Assembly (NCBI RefSeq): GCF_000284375.1
Contig: NC_017249.1
Coordinates: 6,627,001 to 6,691,000, forward strand
DNA length: 64,000 nucleotides
Source: Bradyrhizobium japonicum USDA 6
GTDB lineage: Bacteria; Pseudomonadota; Alphaproteobacteria; Rhizobiales; Xanthobacteraceae
Direction: 5' to 3'
This document shows positions 1-9,865 of the stretch, one piece after another; the stretch's first letter is position 1; each line of letters begins with the position of its first letter. A program made the translations under genes and the position numbers. The notes beneath the pieces were generated by a model, which was not told the DNA's origin, searched no databases, and saw only the letters and a program-made list of their open reading frames with translations.

Positions 1-3000
1 CGCCGAGCGCGGTGGCCGTCGTGGACAAGGTGCCGGCGCCGCTGGCGCCAACCGCCAGATTCGTGACGTTGACGGTGGAGCCGTCCAGAACCCGTGCTGC
101 GACCGAGCTCGTCCGGCTTGCCATTGCGACCGAAGCGCCGACAGCCGCGGCGCCGGCGGTGACGCCGCCGGTGAAGACCACCTGGGTCGTTGAATCCATC
201 GCCATGACGGTGGCGCCAGTGCCGGTGCCGCCCGCGCCGGTGATTTGACCGCCAAGCATCGCCACCACGGAGTTGGTGACATTGCCGACCGCGACAGCCG
301 CCTGCGCGCCGAAATAAAGCGCCGCACCGCCGGCGATCGCCTCGGTGTCGATGGTCTTGCCGGCATAGGGTCCGGTGGTCGCGTCCTTAACGACCGCCGC
401 AACGGTCACAATCGGCGCCGTGACGGCCAGGGGCGTATCCGCGGCCACCAGCGCGCCGGAACCGTCGCGCCCGTAGTCACTCAGATTGGCGAGGACGGTG
501 CTGTTGACGCTGGTGTAGCCGATGCCGGCCCCGATGCCGACGTTCTTGGCGAAGCCGGCGCCGAGAAGATACATCTTGGCCGCATTGGCGCTGGTGGCAG
601 TGACATTGACCTGCGTGCCCGTGACGTTGCCGCCCGCGATCTGCGCGACGACGGCGTCGTTGCCGCCGCTCAGCACGCTGCTGACGTCATAGGTCGACGT
701 CACGTTGGCACTGTTCGGATTGCCGGCGGTGCCGCTCGCGACCGCGCCGCTGCCGTGCGCGTTGTTGGTGCCGCTGTTCACGGACGCGATGGTGCCGTTG
801 TTGCCCTGGTTGAGCTGGCCGGTCTGCTGGCCCTGGGTGGCGGCATCGGCGGTGTTGGTGCCGATGATGATGACGCCGACCGTCGCGCCGATACCGACGC
901 TGCCGCCGATGCCCGCGGTGACCGCGTAGGACAGCACCTCCTTGGTGCTGAGCGCATTGACGTTGATCGCGCCGGCCGAGTTCAGATTGCTGTTGCGGCT
1001 TTCCGCAATGGTCTGGCTCTTGAAGCTGATGACGTTGGCGGCGGCGCCGACGCCGACCCCTGCCCCGCTCGCCCCGACCGCGAGTGCACCTGCGATCTCC
1101 TTGATCGCGACGTCCTCGGTCGCGTTGATGGTCACCGCGCCGGCCGCTCCGCCCGTCACCGATTGCAATGTGGTGTCGTAGACGCCGGCGATGGTGGTGT
1201 TGTTGGCGATCTCGATGTTCGCCATGCCGGCGATCGCGGCCGTGCCGGTCGAGAGCGCACCGCCGATCGCATAGGCCTCGAAGCGGTTCTTGGTGGTGGC
1301 CTCGACGTCGAGCGCGCCGCTCAGATTGAGCGCGGTCGTATGCGCCGCGCCGTTGCCCTGATAGTGGAACTCGTCACCGACATAGGCTTCGGTCCGGTTC
1401 GAGGAGACCTGGACCAGGAACGCCGCACCGATCGCGGCCTGGCTGCCGTAGGCGCCGGAGCCGTTCGCGGAGAAGATGCCGGTGTTGTTGGTGGCGTTCA
1501 CCGTCAGCGATGCGGCTGTCAGCGCGCCACCATCGACATATGCTTCCGTCGTCGCCTGGAACACGTTCAGCCCGACCGAGCCGGTGTTGAAGCCGATCGC
1601 GATCGAGGACGCGTCCTGCTCAGCATTGGCCTTCACGGTGACGGCGCCGACCGTCGCGCTCGACGACTGCACGCCACCGACCGTGGCATTGGTGATGGTG
1701 GCGAACGTTTCGCGCTGCATCGTGGTGCTGATGATGGTGGCGCCACCACCGCCATTGCCGGTCGGAGCCACGATGCCCGCACCGAACGCGCCGGAATAGG
1801 AGAAGCTCGACGCGGCCACTTCGATCTGCGGCGCCAGCGTCGTCGAGGTCAGGCGCGTGTCGATGGAAGCGCTGTCGATATAGGCCCGGGTCTGCCCGCT
1901 CATCACGTTGGTGATCGGGTTGATCATGATGGAGATGCCGCTGCTCGCGGCGACCGAGGCGACGTTGGTCACGACCGCCTGGTGCGAGCTCGCGACCACG
2001 GCAAGGCCGCGCACGGTGTCCTGGGTCTCGGTGAGGTCGGGCGTGGTGTCGGTCGGCGCGTGGGCGGTGCCGAGATCGAAGGCATGGGCGAGCGTGCCGC
2101 TGTTGACCGACAGCGTATCGGTGCTGCTGGTCCCGAGCGCGTCGACCTTGGTATTTGCCCCGCTGATATAGGCCGCGGTGGTTCCCGTGATCTGGTTGGT
2201 GACCAGCGAGCCCGCGCCGCCGGCGGCGCCCTTGCTGATCGACACGGCACCCGCAAACACGGCCGCCTTGTCGTTGTTGCCGGCGGTCACGCCGACGTTG
2301 TTGGTGGCGGTGACGTCGGCGCCGTTGATCCCGTTGGTGCCGGCGGCGGTGATGCTGGCGGTGACGTTGGTGCCCATCAGATTGGTGGCGACCGAGCCGG
2401 CGAGCCCGACCTGCGAGGACATCGCGATACCGACGGCAACGGTCGAGATGTTGGCGTTCGAGTTCGCACCGACGGCGACGTTGCCCGATGCGGTCAGCTT
2501 GGACCCGGTGACGCCGGCGCTGACATTGTTGGCGATGCTGCTGTAGACGAGCGCAAGGCCCGCGGCGCTGCCTTGCGTCGAGGCGCCCGCGACGGCGGCG
2601 GTTCCGGTGATGCTGGAATTGTCGGTCGCGTTGACGGAAATGTTGCGGGCCGTGACGGACGATTGTGTCGCGCTGGACAAATTGTTGCCGATGGCCGCCG
2701 AAACGGTGTTGGCAATCGAGCTGATCGTGGTGCCGCCGACGCCGGCGAACTGGCCGGTCGCAAGGCCGAAGCCGATCGTGACCGCCTGGATCTTCGAGGA
2801 GTCGACCGCGCTCACGCTGACATTGCCGTTGCTGCCGGCTGTCATCAGGACATTGGCGATATAGGCCGAATGCGTGGTCGCGATGGTGTTGTAGACGATC
2901 GAAGCGCCGACATTGTTCTTGCCGGCCTGGATCAGGCCCGCAACGGAGACGATGCTGGCGCCCGGACCGTTGCCCGTGCCATCGTTGAGCGCAGCCGCGC

Positions 3001-6000
3001 TGAAGTCGATGCAGTTCTGCCCGCCCGTGCCGCCGGCGACCGTGCAGGTATCCGTGGCGAGATGATTGTTGTTGGACTTCTTGACGAGGTTGCCGAGCGC
3101 GGTATCGAGCGCCGACACCGCGCCGCTGTCCGCCAGCACCGTCACGCGGCCGACATTGATGCTCACCGTCGAGCCGCTGTTGATATAGGCCGTCGTGGTC
3201 GGCGTGATCTCGCTGACGACGACCGCGCCGGCAAGCCCGTTGGCGCTGGCCCCGCCCCCGCCTGAGGCCGCACCGGCCGCAATCACGCTGGCGCTGTCGG
3301 CCATCACCAGCAGGGTGTCGTAGTTCGAGATCGCCGTGCTGCGGATATGCGCGTCGGTCGCGTTTCCGCCCGTGGGATCGGCGATCGACGCATAGGTCAA
3401 CCCGATGCCGACGCCGGCCTGGCCACCCGAGATATAGAGCGAGCCGCCACCGATCGCGATGTTCGTGGTCTGGTAGGCGTCGACCTCGAGCGCGCGATTG
3501 ACCCCGCTCGCCTGCCCCGTGATCGTCGAGCTCTCGATATAGGCGTTGGCGCTGTCGGTGATGATGCCGACGGAGGCCGACAGCGACGCCGAATTGGATT
3601 TCGATCCCGCCACGCCGATGGCGACGACGGTCTCCGAGCCGCCATTGAGCGCCTGCACCGTCACCGAACTCTGGTTGTTCATGGTGGTGCCGTAGATATA
3701 GGCGAGCGTCGCGTTGTTCGACATCGCCGCCGCGATCGCGCCGCCGATCGCAGCTCCCGTGGCGGACCCTCCGGCCAGATTGAGCGCCGCCGAGCCCGAA
3801 CCATTGTTGAGCATGGTGTCGTTCAGCGCCTGAACAATCGTGTTGGTCACCACGGCGCCGGTCGTGGTGTATTTGTTGACGGTCGTGTTCTTGATGTAGG
3901 CGCTGGTGCCGAGCGAGACGTCGCTCACCGACGAGCTTCCGGCGAGATCGAGGCTGAAGCCGCTGGTGCTCGATCCCGAGGTCGAACCGATCTTGCCCGC
4001 CGCCGTCGTCACGCCGGCGGCGCCTCCGGTCGAGGCCGCGCCGGCAGCACCTGCCTTGTCGGAGAAACTCGACGACGCCGGGTCGGAGACGGCTGCCGCG
4101 ACGGCGGCCGCCGTGATGCGCCCCGAAGTGGTCGCGCTGAGCGTGAGGTTGTCGACATTGACCGCCCCGCTTCCGCCGCTGGTGCCGGCGAACGGATCGT
4201 TGGCGCTGAACACGCCGGGCCGGATGTCGGAATGGTTGTCGCCGACATAGGCGGAGGTGTCGGTGTTTGCGCCGAGATAGGCGACCGACAAGCCGACCGC
4301 CGAACCGCCGCTCCCGTTATAGCTCATCGCGCCGGACAGCGTCACGACCGACAGATCCTGCTGCGCCAGGATGCCGACGGTCGGCGCGTAGACGGTGGCC
4401 AGGCTCGAGATCGACGCGTGCGTCGTGTTGTTCAGGAAGCCGAGCGAGGTGATGCCGTTCAGCGCCAGCGCGCCGGCAGCCTTGCCGGACGACGGTGCGA
4501 CAGCGACGAACCGGTCGGAAGTGATCGCGTTGACGGCGATGTCGTCCGCCGCACGCAGCGTCGCACGGTCCGAAACGCCGGCGATGGTATTGGTGTTGAA
4601 CTGGACGAGATTGAGCGCGCCGCCGACCGAGGAGCCGCCCGAGGTGTTGCCGAACAGGAAGCCGAGCGTGCCGACATTGCCGGCCGCGTCGATCGAGGCC
4701 ATGGTCGTGGTCGCCGCGATCTGGATGGTGGCGTTGTAGGTGTGGAGGTCGCCATTATCCATCCCGACCGACCAGCTGCTGCCGCATGTCGCGGTCGTGC
4801 AGGTCGAAGTCAGGCTGGCGCTGCCGGCCACCCACGCGGTCGTGTTGTTGTTGACGACGAAATGGTTCAGCGAACCGGCGATGCCGATTGTGTCGCCGGC
4901 GTCCGCCGTGGCATTCGCATAGCTGGTCAGGATGTTGCCGCCGACGCCGAGATTGCCGTTGAGGTGGCCCAGAACCGCACCCAGCCCGTCCCATTTGAGC
5001 CAGGTATTGGTGATCGGCTGCTCGGTGGTGGCATCGACGGCGATGTTCGCCGCGTTGATCAGCGTGCCGTTGCCGACGTAGGCGTTCGAATTGTGGGTGA
5101 AGTTGCCCCAGGCAACGGCCGCGCTGATCGCGGTCCCCTCGCCTGTCGACACGTCCTTCGTGATCGCGCTGGACGTCGCATTGCTGCGAACGCCGCGATC
5201 GATGACGTTGCTGGCGACGGCGACGTTGCCGCTGGCATATATGCTCGGCGCGCCGCCGCTCGGACTCTGCGCGATCGCGGCGGTTGCGCTCTGCGTGCTG
5301 TTGGCCAGCGAGAGCGCGCCTGCAACCTTGAAATCGAAGCTCAGCGGCACCAGCGAGGTCATGTGGTCCATGACGAAGTGCGTCGGCGAAGCGACGTTCG
5401 AGACCGCGAATTCCTGGATCGCCGCGACCAGCGCCGGCAGGCCGGCGATGGACGAGGCCATCGTGGAATTGCTCGTGGTGTCGGACGTCGCCTCGACCAG
5501 AACGGAACCGTTCATCCGGTCGCCGGCACTGGTTCCGAGCGATGCGCCGAGCGTCGCGGTCGCGGACGTCGTGACGTCGCTGATGGCGACCGCCGCGCCG
5601 ACAGCGCCGCTCGCATTCGGCCCGCTCGCCGCAACAGACGTTGCGCTGGTCGAGAACGAATTGTTGTTGATCGCGCGGACCTTCAGGGTGCTGCCGCTCG
5701 TGTTCACCGTGCCCGCCGCAATATGCGCGCCGGTCGCGACGTTGGCGGTCGTCGTCACCGATCCCGTGGAATAGGCCACTGTCGGGACGATCTGCGCGCT
5801 GGTCGACGCAGCGACGGCGGAGACCGCAATGGTCGCATCGTTGAGCGCCTTGATCTCGAGGTTGCCGCCGGCGTTGACCGTCGCACCCGAGGCCACGTTG
5901 GTCGTGGCAGTGCCGTCGATCTTGCCGACGACCACACCGGCCGCGACCGGCGTGAGGCTGCCGAGCAAGGTGGTGGCGACTGCCGGATCCGACACGGTCT

Positions 6001-7714
6001 CCGTGGCGTGTGCGGAAATGGTGACATCGCCGCGCCCGTTGATGTCGGCATGGCTGTTGATGTTGATGGTCGCCGTGGCGCTTGCGGCGAGATAGCCGCC
6101 ATTGAGCCCGAGCACCGAGGCGGCAAGCGTCGAGCCGACGAGCGCGAAATCACCGGCCACAGAGCCGTTCAGGAAGCTCGACACGGCCGTCGAGGTTGCG
6201 GTGATCGAGACGATGCCGCCAGTGATCTTGCCGTCGACCGTGATCGACGTCGCGGCGGTGGCTTGGCCGGACAGCTTGATGTCGCTCGCCGTTGCCCTCA
6301 GCGTCACGTTGCCGTCGGCGTAGGTGGTCCCGCCGAAGTTGACTGACTGGGCCAGGATCTGCGCGCCATTCATGATCTCGATGTTCGGCGCGTCGATGAT
6401 GACATTGTTGGCGTTGCCGGTCGAATGGCCGGAGCCATCGAGACGGCGGGCATCGATCATCGCATGCGCGGCGAGCGTGATGGAATGATCGGCCTGGATG
6501 AGGTAGTCGGCGCCGGCGCTGAGCCCGGCGAGCGCATTCACGATGGAGCTGTTCGACAGCGTCACGCCGGTGTCGCCCTGAGCGGCATCACCCACGACCA
6601 CGTCGGTCGGGTCGATCAGCAGCGTGCCGGCCTTGCCGTTGTCCGCACTGAGATCGACCTTGATGCCTTTCCCAATGTCGATGATCCCGTTCGCGCTGAA
6701 GTCGACGAGACCGGCATTGCCCGTCTTCGCGCTGGCATCGAACCTGGCGCCGCCCGCGACGGTCAGGTTCTGCGCCGCCTTCAGGCGGATCTCTCCGGCA
6801 TTGCCGTTTGCGCTTGCGATGTTGAGATTGGCCTTCTTGCCGACATCGATGTTGTTGCCGGCCTGAACCGTGATGTTGCTCGGCGTCGCGCTCTTGCTCT
6901 GCGCGGTCAGGCGCCCGTTGATCCTGGCGTTGTTGACGGCGCCGATATGGATCGAGCCGTTGCTGACGGTGATCGCGCTGGCGCTGCGCAGGCCCTTCGA
7001 GTTGACGGAGGCTGCGAATTTCGCGGCGTGATCGAGATTGGCGATGTCGCGCTGGCTGGCGCCGCCGACATAGACGTTCTGCCCGGTCAGGCGCACGCCG
7101 TCCTGGGCATTGACCCGGCCGTAGATGCGGATGTTGCCGTCAGGCGAGACCGGGAACGAGCCGGCCATGAGGTTGCCGACCGCCGATTGGTTGATCTGCC
7201 CGCCTGCGCCGATCAGGCTGTCGGTGAACTCGCGCGTCGGCGTCGAGACGTTGAGGCTGCCGACATTGACCGTGCCGGAACGGCCGACCACGAACCCCTT
7301 GGGATCGGCGAAATAGACGTTACCGCCGATCGCGCCGTTCATATAGGAGTTCAGCGTGCCGTTGACGTAAACTGGCGCGTCGCGAACGATGTTGACGAGG
7401 TTCTGCGTGCCGGTCGGCAGCTGCAGATTGACGGTGTTGCCCTGCCCGACGCTGAACTGCGAGAACGAGTTGAAGGCGTTGTTGCCCGAGATCGTCGACG
7501 TCGTGACGTTGGTCACGCTGCCGGAGGTTTGCAAGGACGTGCCCGTGCGGCCATCCGGGGTGATCACGTTCGCCGTCTGCGCCTGCAGGCGGACGCTGAA
7601 CACCGGCAGGAAGACCATCTGCATCGCGCAGAGCAGCGACATCGAACGGAAGCGCGCCAGCCCCCGCAGCGTCGTCAGCTCGTCATTGTGTCGCGTCGCA
7701 GATGGTCCGCGCAT
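1..7714 (-). CDS. LktA-family giant filamentous adhesin, N-terminal part (runs off the left edge)
   Basis: A single open frame on the minus strand has no stop from the ATG at 7714 to the window edge, giving at least 2,571 residues; the C-terminus is outside. The start has a good ribosome site (AGAGGA, 6 nt spacing). Residues 1-46 form an extended signal peptide ending near LQAQ. Residues about 47-170 match the two-partner-secretion (haemagglutinin activity) domain, including the FADPKG motif at 135-140 and 'NFGGT'-type turns further on. The rest is a low-complexity Ala/Gly/Ser/Thr/Asn/Val repeat region with almost no Cys, as expected for a long parallel beta-helix. Known relatives are Fusobacterium leukotoxin LktA and rhizobial filamentous adhesins; such proteins are exported through an outer-membrane TpsB pore and work in adhesion or biofilm formation. 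No TpsB gene is in the window. The family call is firm; adhesion as the function is inferred. Confidence 0.88.
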   Translation of the reverse strand, partial: MRGPSATRHNDELTTLRGLARFRSMSLLCAMQMVFLPVFSVRLQAQTANVITPDGRTGTSLQTSGSVTNVTTSTISGNNAFNSFSQFSVGQGNTVNLQLPTGTQNLVNIVRDAPVYVNGTLNSYMNGAIGGNVYFADPKGFVVGRSGTVNVGSLNVSTPTREFTDSLIGAGGQINQSAVGNLMAGSFPVSPDGNIRIYGRVNAQDGVRLTGQNVYVGGASQRDIANLDHAAKFAASVNSKGLRSASAITVSNGSIHIGAVNNARINGRLTAQSKSATPSNITVQAGNNIDVGKKANLNIASANGNAGEIRLKAAQNLTVAGGARFDASAKTGNAGLVDFSANGIIDIGKGIKVDLSADNGKAGTLLIDPTDVVVGDAAQGDTGVTLSNSSIVNALAGLSAGADYLIQADHSITLAAHAMIDARRLDGSGHSTGNANNVIIDAPNIEIMNGAQILAQSVNFGGTTYADGNVTLRATASDIKLSGQATAATSITVDGKITGGIVSITATSTAVSSFLNGSVAGDFALVGSTLAASVLGLNGGYLAASATATININSHADINGRGDVTISAHATETVSDPAVATTLLGSLTPVAAGVVVGKIDGTATTNVASGATVNAGGNLEIKALNDATIAVSAVAASTSAQIVPTVAYSTGSVTTTANVATGAHIAAGTVNTSGSTLKVRAINNNSFSTSATSVAASGPNASGAVGAAVAISDVTTSATATLGASLGTSAGDRMNGSVLVEATSDTTSNSTMASSIAGLPALVAAIQEFAVSNVASPTHFVMDHMTSLVPLSFDFKVAGALSLANSTQSATAAIAQSPSGGAPSIYASGNVAVASNVIDRGVRSNATSSAITKDVSTGEGTAISAAVAWGNFTHNSNAYVGNGTLINAANIAVDATTEQPITNTWLKWDGLGAVLGHLNGNLGVGGNILTSYANATADAGDTIGIAGSLNHFVVNNNTTAWVAGSASLTSTCTTATCGSSWSVGMDNGDLHTYNATIQIAATTTMASIDAAGNVGTLGFLFGNTSGGSSVGGALNLVQFNTNTIAGVSDRATLRAADDIAVNAITSDRFVAVAPSSGKAAGALALNGITSLGFLNNTTHASISSLATVYAPTVGILAQQDLSVVTLSGAMSYNGSGGSAVGLSVAYLGANTDTSAYVGDNHSDIRPGVFSANDPFAGTSGGSGAVNVDNLTLSATTSGRITAAAVAAAVSDPASSSFSDKAGAAGAASTGGAAGVTTAAGKIGSTSGSSTSGFSLDLAGSSSVSDVSLGTSAYIKNTTVNKYTTTGAVVTNTIVQALNDTMLNNGSGSAALNLAGGSATGAAIGGAIAAAMSNNATLAYIYGTTMNNQSSVTVQALNGGSETVVAIGVAGSKSNSASLSASVGIITDSANAYIESSTITGQASGVNRALEVDAYQTTNIAIGGGSLYISGGQAGVGIGLTYASIADPTGGNATDAHIRSTAISNYDTLLVMADSASVIAAGAASGGGGASANGLAGAVVVSEITPTTTAYINSGSTVSINVGRVTVLADSGAVSALDTALGNLVKKSNNNHLATDTCTVAGGTGGQNCIDFSAAALNDGTGNGPGASIVSVAGLIQAGKNNVGASIVYNTIATTHSAYIANVLMTAGSNGNVSVSAVDSSKIQAVTIGFGLATGQFAGVGGTTISSIANTVSAAIGNNLSSATQSSVTARNISVNATDNSSITGTAAVAGASTQGSAAGLALVYSSIANNVSAGVTGSKLTASGNVAVGANSNANISTVAVGIAMSSQVGLAGSVATNLMGTNVTASITAAGTNGINGADVTATNNVGVTAGNNDKAAVFAGAVSISKGAAGGAGSLVTNQITGTTAAYISGANTKVDALGTSSTDTLSVNSGTLAHAFDLGTAHAPTDTTPDLTETQDTVRGLAVVASSHQAVVTNVASVAASSGISIMINPITNVMSGQTRAYIDSASIDTRLTSTTLAPQIEVAASSFSYSGAFGAGIVAPTGNGGGGATIISTTMQRETFATITNATVGGVQSSSATVGAVTVKANAEQDASSIAIGFNTGSVGLNVFQATTEAYVDGGALTAASLTVNATNNTGIFSANGSGAYGSQAAIGAAFLVQVSSNRTEAYVGDEFHYQGNGAAHTTALNLSGALDVEATTKNRFEAYAIGGALSTGTAAIAGMANIEIANNTTIAGVYDTTLQSVTGGAAGAVTINATEDVAIKEIAGALAVGASGAGVGVGAAANVISFKSQTIAESRNSNLNSAGAINVNALSTKEVLSYAVTAGIGGSVGIGATVGVIIIGTNTADAATQGQQTGQLNQGNNGTIASVNSGTNNAHGSGAVASGTAGNPNSANVTSTYDVSSVLSGGNDAVVAQIAGGNVTGTQVNVTATSANAAKMYLLGAGFAKNVGIGAGIGYTSVNSTVLANLSDYGRDGSGALVAADTPLAVTAPIVTVAAVVKDATTGPYAGKTIDTEAIAGGAALYFGAQAAVAVGNVTNSVVAMLGGQITGAGGTGTGATVMAMDSTTQVVFTGGVTAGAAAVGASVAMASRTSSVAARVLDGSTVNVTNLAVGASGAGTLSTTATALG

Positions 7715-7785
7715 TTCAGATCCTCTTCATCGGCATTCGCGCCGATCCACAACCGGGTGGGAGAATGTCGTGAGGTCGTCCGGTA

Positions 7786-8538
7786 TCAGAACTGGCCGGG
7801 CGGCAGCTTGAAGATGTCGGGGCTCTTGGCGTCGGCCACGTAGAACAGCAGCAGGCTGGTCGGGGTCAGCACACGCTGGTTGTTCTCCTTGTTCTCGAAC
7901 GTGCCCTGCAGAAGCAGGATCACCGAGCGATCCTTGGCGTCGCTGCCGCGGAACATCACGATGCCGCCGGCGACAGGCATGTTCATCGCGATCGAATCGG
8001 GCTTGAAGCCTTCGCCCATGAAATGGGCGCGCAGGATGTTGGCGTTGGAGAACAGCTTCTCCGGCGTCATCGCCGTGTCGGTCCCCTTCGACCAGACCGC
8101 GCCGATCTGGATCAGCGACTTGGACTTGTAGCCGAACACATAGGAGAGCTCGGCGGTGCCGCCGTTCGGCAGCAGCTCGGGAACGGAGAGCAGCAGGCTG
8201 TGCGTCAGCTCGGACGCGTTGTCCTGCGCCCTGATCGCGTCGGGCTTGGAGCTGAAGTCCTTGGTCATCGCCGCGCGCACGTCGGCTTCGCTCATGCCGA
8301 ACTTGGCGGAGCGGAAGCCGTCGATCGCCTTGGTCGTCTTGTCGTCCGCACCGGCGGTCGGCGTCTCGGTCGCAGCAGCGACCGGCGCACCGGCGGCAGC
8401 CGGCGCCGCACCGGCAGCAGCGGCCCTGGGTGCCGGCGCAGCCTTCTGCTTCGGCACCACTCCCTGGGCCGCGAGCGGCCCGGCTGCAACAGAGGTCAGC
8501 AGGCCCACGAGGGCCGGAAGAAGATAGATTTTGCGCAT
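7786..8538 (-). CDS. exported protein of unknown function upstream of the adhesin
   Basis: This gene encodes about 250 residues. I prefer the ATG at 8538 to the one at 8556 because AAGG lies 6 nt upstream and the protein then begins directly with a signal peptide (MRKIYLLPALVGLL, cleavage near PLAAQ). A flexible Ala/Pro-rich linker (about residues 25-60) is followed by a compact domain of about 180 residues that starts GFRSAKFGMSEADV; that pattern recalls periplasmic proteins whose short N-terminal helix precedes an alpha/beta fold. I do not recognise a characterised family. It ends 71 nt before the giant adhesin start on the same strand, so the two are probably co-transcribed; a role in adhesin export, folding or anchoring is only a guess from position. 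Confidence 0.75.
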   Translation of the reverse strand: MRKIYLLPALVGLLTSVAAGPLAAQGVVPKQKAAPAPRAAAAGAAPAAAGAPVAAATETPTAGADDKTTKAIDGFRSAKFGMSEADVRAAMTKDFSSKPDAIRAQDNASELTHSLLLSVPELLPNGGTAELSYVFGYKSKSLIQIGAVWSKGTDTAMTPEKLFSNANILRAHFMGEGFKPDSIAMNMPVAGGIVMFRGSDAKDRSVILLLQGTFENKENNQRVLTPTSLLLFYVADAKSPDIFKLPPGQF

Positions 8539-8833
8539 CGAAAACCTTCGAAACAAACCTGAAACAACGCTTCAAAAAATCAGCCGCTCAGAAATCGACT
8601 TCTCCGAACTGTCGTCTCAACGAGACGGAAAATGTTGCAACGCCACAATGCGTTGCAGATCGTCACGGAGCAGACAAAGCTCGAAACAGCGACTCTTTGG
8701 CCGGGTAGGAATACGGTATCGGACTGCCGAATGCTGCGAATGAACATTCATAAGCGCATTTTTCATCAATTGTGGACACCGCCCTTTCGCGTTAAGCATC
8801 GGGCTTGGGACAGACCATCGTGCAAAGAATTCC

Positions 8834-9865
8834 ATGACCGAACGGCCTTCCGCGTTCGGGCTCGATCGCCGCGGCTTCATTCGCCTTGCGGGTACAACCG
8901 CTGCAGGATGGATTGCGCTCGGCGCAACGTCAGATCGCATGCGGATCGTTGCCTCGCTGACGGGATTGCCGCTCGACGACGAACTGACCAGACGGAGCAT
9001 GACCAACAGCCCGACCTCCCGCCTGGGTGGTCTCATCGTCGGCTTGAGGCAGCGAGGCTGGGTCGAAGGCGTCAACTTCCGCCTCGAACTTCGTTCGACC
9101 TTCGGCGGACCCGACAAGCTCAAGACCGCGGTCCAGGAGTTGCTAGAGCTCAAGCCGGACGTGATCCTGACCGGCTCGACCATCGAAACCGCCGCAGTCT
9201 TTGCCGCCACCAAAACCATCCCGATCGTTTTCGCGACCGCCAACGATCCGGTCGGCAACGGCTTCGTCGAAAGCCTCGCGCATCCCGGCGGCAACGTCAC
9301 CGGCTTCACCAACAGCACCGCCGAAATGGGCGGCAAATGGCTTCAGCTCATCCGGGAGGCGGTGCCGGATCTCGCGCGCGTCGGCGTCCTCTTCAACCCG
9401 ACTACCACGCCGCGCGCCGGGCGTTTCTTCCTCGACTCGATCGAGCAGGAGGCCGCGACATCAGGGGTGTCCGTGGCCCCCGCGCCCGTCAATGCGCCAA
9501 CGGACATCGACGATACCATCAGGCGCTTTTCCGAATCGCCCAGGGCGGCGATGGTTGCGCTGGTCGACAGCTTCCTCGTGATCCACCGTCAGGCGGTCGT
9601 GGCGGCGGCGGCCAAACATCGCGTCCCCACGATCTATCCGTTCCATTATTTCGTGGATGCGGGCGGACTGATGAGCTACGGGCCGACACTGGAAGTGCGC
9701 TCGGCCGATTACGTCGATCTCATCCTGCGCGGCACCAAGGCCGGGGATCTGCCGGTGCAATCGCCACGGAAATACGAGCTCCTGATCAACCGCACGGTCG
9801 CCCGCTCGCTCGGATTGAACATTCCATTCACGCTGCTCGCGCGCGCCGACGAGATCCGCGAGTGA
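8834..9865 (+). CDS. solitary TrpX-type periplasmic substrate-binding protein coupled to the next kinase gene
   Basis: The 343-residue product belongs to the ABC_sub_bind (TrpX-like) family of periplasmic binding proteins. It begins with a Tat-type signal (RRGFIRLAG, twin arginine at 12-13). The conserved blocks are visible: KTIPIVFATANDPVGNGFV, LAHPGGNVTGF, YPFHYFVDAGGLMSYG and the C-terminal LLARADEI. The usual permease and ATPase partners are absent. Instead its TGA overlaps the GTG start of a membrane-bound hybrid histidine kinase (GTGA, 9862-9865), so the two proteins are translationally coupled. I infer that this protein presents a small ligand to the kinase sensor domain, as LuxP does for LuxQ and TorT for TorS; the ligand is unknown. 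The Shine-Dalgarno is weak (AAAGAA). Confidence 0.85.
   Translation: MTERPSAFGLDRRGFIRLAGTTAAGWIALGATSDRMRIVASLTGLPLDDELTRRSMTNSPTSRLGGLIVGLRQRGWVEGVNFRLELRSTFGGPDKLKTAVQELLELKPDVILTGSTIETAAVFAATKTIPIVFATANDPVGNGFVESLAHPGGNVTGFTNSTAEMGGKWLQLIREAVPDLARVGVLFNPTTTPRAGRFFLDSIEQEAATSGVSVAPAPVNAPTDIDDTIRRFSESPRAAMVALVDSFLVIHRQAVVAAAAKHRVPTIYPFHYFVDAGGLMSYGPTLEVRSADYVDLILRGTKAGDLPVQSPRKYELLINRTVARSLGLNIPFTLLARADEIRE

Noticed and set aside
245..6346. Two plus-strand frames of about 1,000 codons each opposite the adhesin
   Set aside because: They are Arg/Gly/Asp/Ala-rich shadow frames on the strand opposite the repeat-rich adhesin, and have no domain or ribosome site.
8632..9861. Upstream extension of the hybrid kinase frame
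   Set aside because: The frame is open but overlaps the binding-protein gene in another frame and has no family sequence; the real start is the GTG at 9862.
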